Shown piece after piece: positions 38,755-39,888 of a DNA stretch of 39,888 bases (its first letter is position 1; every line of letters begins with the position of its first letter). The notes under the pieces were generated by a model. That model had not been told where the DNA came from and did not search any database. It saw only the letters and a program-made list of their open reading frames with translations. A program made the position numbers and the translations under genes. The DNA is from an uncultured Pelagibacteraceae bacterium (lineage in GTDB: Bacteria > Pseudomonadota > Alphaproteobacteria > Pelagibacterales > Pelagibacteraceae), in NCBI GenBank assembly GCA_902603925.1, contig CACKWQ010000009.1, positions 1 through 39,888 of the forward strand. The letters run 5' to 3'.

Positions 38755-39888
38755 ATGCAAAATTTTATATTGAATGAAGCTGACTTGTTAAGTAACCAAG
38801 ATTGGACATTTCCCACATTCACTGCTTATGGCCCAGGGAGATTTAAGGAAATTGGAAAATTTTGCAAAAATTTTAATATAACAAATCCCTTAATAATAAT
38901 CGATAGCGGAAGCACAAAGTTACCTTTTATAAGTGATTTGCAAAACTTGCTTGCTGATGCAAAAATAAAATCAAATATTTATTCAAATATATCTCCTAAT
39001 CCTAGAGATGATGAAATTGATGGTGGTTGCAAAGTTTATAAAGATGGTAATCATGATGCAATAATTGCGATCGGTGGAGGCAGTGCTATGGATGGTGGCA
39101 AGGCAATATCCTTGACAGTTAATAGTGGAATTCCTTTATGGGACTTTGAGTTTCTAGATAAAGTTCCTAAAGACTTGAAGGGAAAAAATCCTTTTCCAAA
39201 ACTTATAACTATACCAACAACTGCAGGCACTGGTGCAGAGACAGAGATAACCGCTATGGTTACCGATACGAAAAAAGGAATGAAATTTTGTTTGTGGCAC
39301 CCTGATGCTAGACCTTGTCTTGCATTAGTAGATCCAGAACTTACTTTAAAATTACCAGCTAATCTAACTGCTTGGACGGGTATTGATGCGATGATACATG
39401 CGATCGAAGGTTATAGTGTACCTATGTTCCATCCATTATGTGACGGCTCAGCTTTAGAAAGTTTAAATTTAATCTCTAAATCTTTGTATCTTGCAGTTGA
39501 AGAGCCAAATAACCTTGTTGCTAGAGGCGGTATGATTGTTGGATCTTATTTGGGAGGTGTTGCCTTTCTAAAAGGCCTTGGTCTTGTACATGCAATATCT
39601 CATATGGTAGGGGCTGAATACAATACACATCATGGATTAACAAACGCAATTATTTTGCCCGCTGTAATGGAATATAATTTGCCTGGATTAGAAGAAAAAG
39701 TTAAAAGAATGTCAGAGGCAATGCAATTTAACGATCATTCTATTGAAGGTTTTAAAAATAATTTAAATAAAATGTTGGACAGACTAAAAATACCAAATGG
39801 ATTAAATGAAATTGGTGTTCCTGAAGATTGTTTCGAAAGAATAGCCCAAAAATCTATGCTTGATCAAGCATATGGTCAAAATCCTAAA
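38755..39888 (+). CDS. Iron-containing alcohol dehydrogenase (cut by window end)
   Basis: NAD(P)-dependent oxidation of an alcohol or reduction of an aldehyde by the group III (Fe-ADH) family. The frame is open from ATG 38755 to the right edge without a stop, giving 378 residues of an expected 380-400. Motifs are complete: the nucleotide-binding AIIAIGGGSAMDGGKAISL, ITIPTTAGTGAETEITAM, and the metal ligands in WTGIDAMIHAIEGY (Asp and His) and GLGLVHAISHMVGAEYNTHHGLTNA (two His). Substrate is unknown: the family includes lactaldehyde, 1,2-propanediol, 4-hydroxybutyrate and methanol/ethanol enzymes. It is divergent from the DMT transporter gene, and no functional link to the betaine genes is evident. 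Confidence 0.92.
   Translation, partial: MQNFILNEADLLSNQDWTFPTFTAYGPGRFKEIGKFCKNFNITNPLIIIDSGSTKLPFISDLQNLLADAKIKSNIYSNISPNPRDDEIDGGCKVYKDGNHDAIIAIGGGSAMDGGKAISLTVNSGIPLWDFEFLDKVPKDLKGKNPFPKLITIPTTAGTGAETEITAMVTDTKKGMKFCLWHPDARPCLALVDPELTLKLPANLTAWTGIDAMIHAIEGYSVPMFHPLCDGSALESLNLISKSLYLAVEEPNNLVARGGMIVGSYLGGVAFLKGLGLVHAISHMVGAEYNTHHGLTNAIILPAVMEYNLPGLEEKVKRMSEAMQFNDHSIEGFKNNLNKMLDRLKIPNGLNEIGVPEDCFERIAQKSMLDQAYGQNPK

Overview
The window is strongly A+T-rich and very gene-dense. No gene-free stretch exceeds about 130 bases, many same-strand genes overlap by 1-10 bases, and several convergent pairs overlap at their stop codons. No rRNA, tRNA, CRISPR array, insertion sequence or phage gene was seen. 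The compact layout, Lys/Asn/Ile-rich proteins and gene content (BhmT, DgcA-like demethylase, DmdA/GcvT-family proteins, ProXWV-type transporters, Fhs) resemble a marine SAR11 (Pelagibacterales) alphaproteobacterium. That assignment is inferred from style and content, not from a marker gene.

Layout. 1-5161 (+): end of a glycerol kinase gene, gpsA-type glycerol-3-phosphate dehydrogenase, a class I glutamine amidotransferase, gshA and gshB. 5153-6841 (-): formate-tetrahydrofolate ligase. 6942-8423 (+): an unrecognised Rossmann/methyltransferase-like protein and a small lipoprotein. 8441-10422 (-): purE, purK and a GNAT acetyltransferase. 10482-11191: a mini zinc-ribbon-like protein and a Yip1-like membrane protein. 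11211-15318 (-): proX, proW, a MetF-like reductase and a DmdA/GcvT-family protein. 15335-21196 (+): a candidate promoter and SAM-V/SAM-II-like riboswitch, then bhmT, a dimethylglycine/N-methylproline demethylase-like flavoprotein, a methyltransferase, a P-loop kinase, a nucleotidyltransferase, an enoyl-CoA hydratase-like protein and a CoA-binding protein. 21200-25571 (-): TauD-like dioxygenase, GMC (choline dehydrogenase-like) oxidoreductase, DMT transporter and a second 2OG-Fe(II) oxygenase. 25621-26945 (-): CitE-like lyase and an acyl-CoA thioesterase broken by an in-frame TAA. 27004-29741 (+): BKACE (DUF849) enzyme, L-carnitine dehydrogenase, GFA-family protein and pseudoazurin-like cupredoxin. 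29738-31552 (-): ProV-type ATPase and an SDR. 31621-32754 (+): gamma-butyrobetaine dioxygenase-like enzyme. 32749-36663 (-): fused double permease, second ProX and a GDPD; 36736-37782 (+): second ProV. 37784-38716 (-): DMT transporter. 38755-39888 (+): iron-containing alcohol dehydrogenase, cut by the window end.

How it fits together. The central theme is uptake and stepwise breakdown of trimethylammonium compounds. The predicted route is gamma-butyrobetaine to L-carnitine (BBOX-like), to 3-dehydrocarnitine (carnitine dehydrogenase), to betainyl-CoA plus acetoacetate (BKACE), to glycine betaine (thioesterase, here interrupted), to dimethylglycine (BhmT, giving methionine), to sarcosine (DgcA-like). 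A GMC dehydrogenase could feed choline in from the side. Two ProX/ProW/ProV sets supply substrate. The methyl groups would enter the tetrahydrofolate pool through the GcvT/DmdA-like protein and MetF-like reductase, with Fhs at the formate end of the same pool. The pathway is inferred from family assignments and gene order; none of the substrate specificities can be proved from sequence alone.
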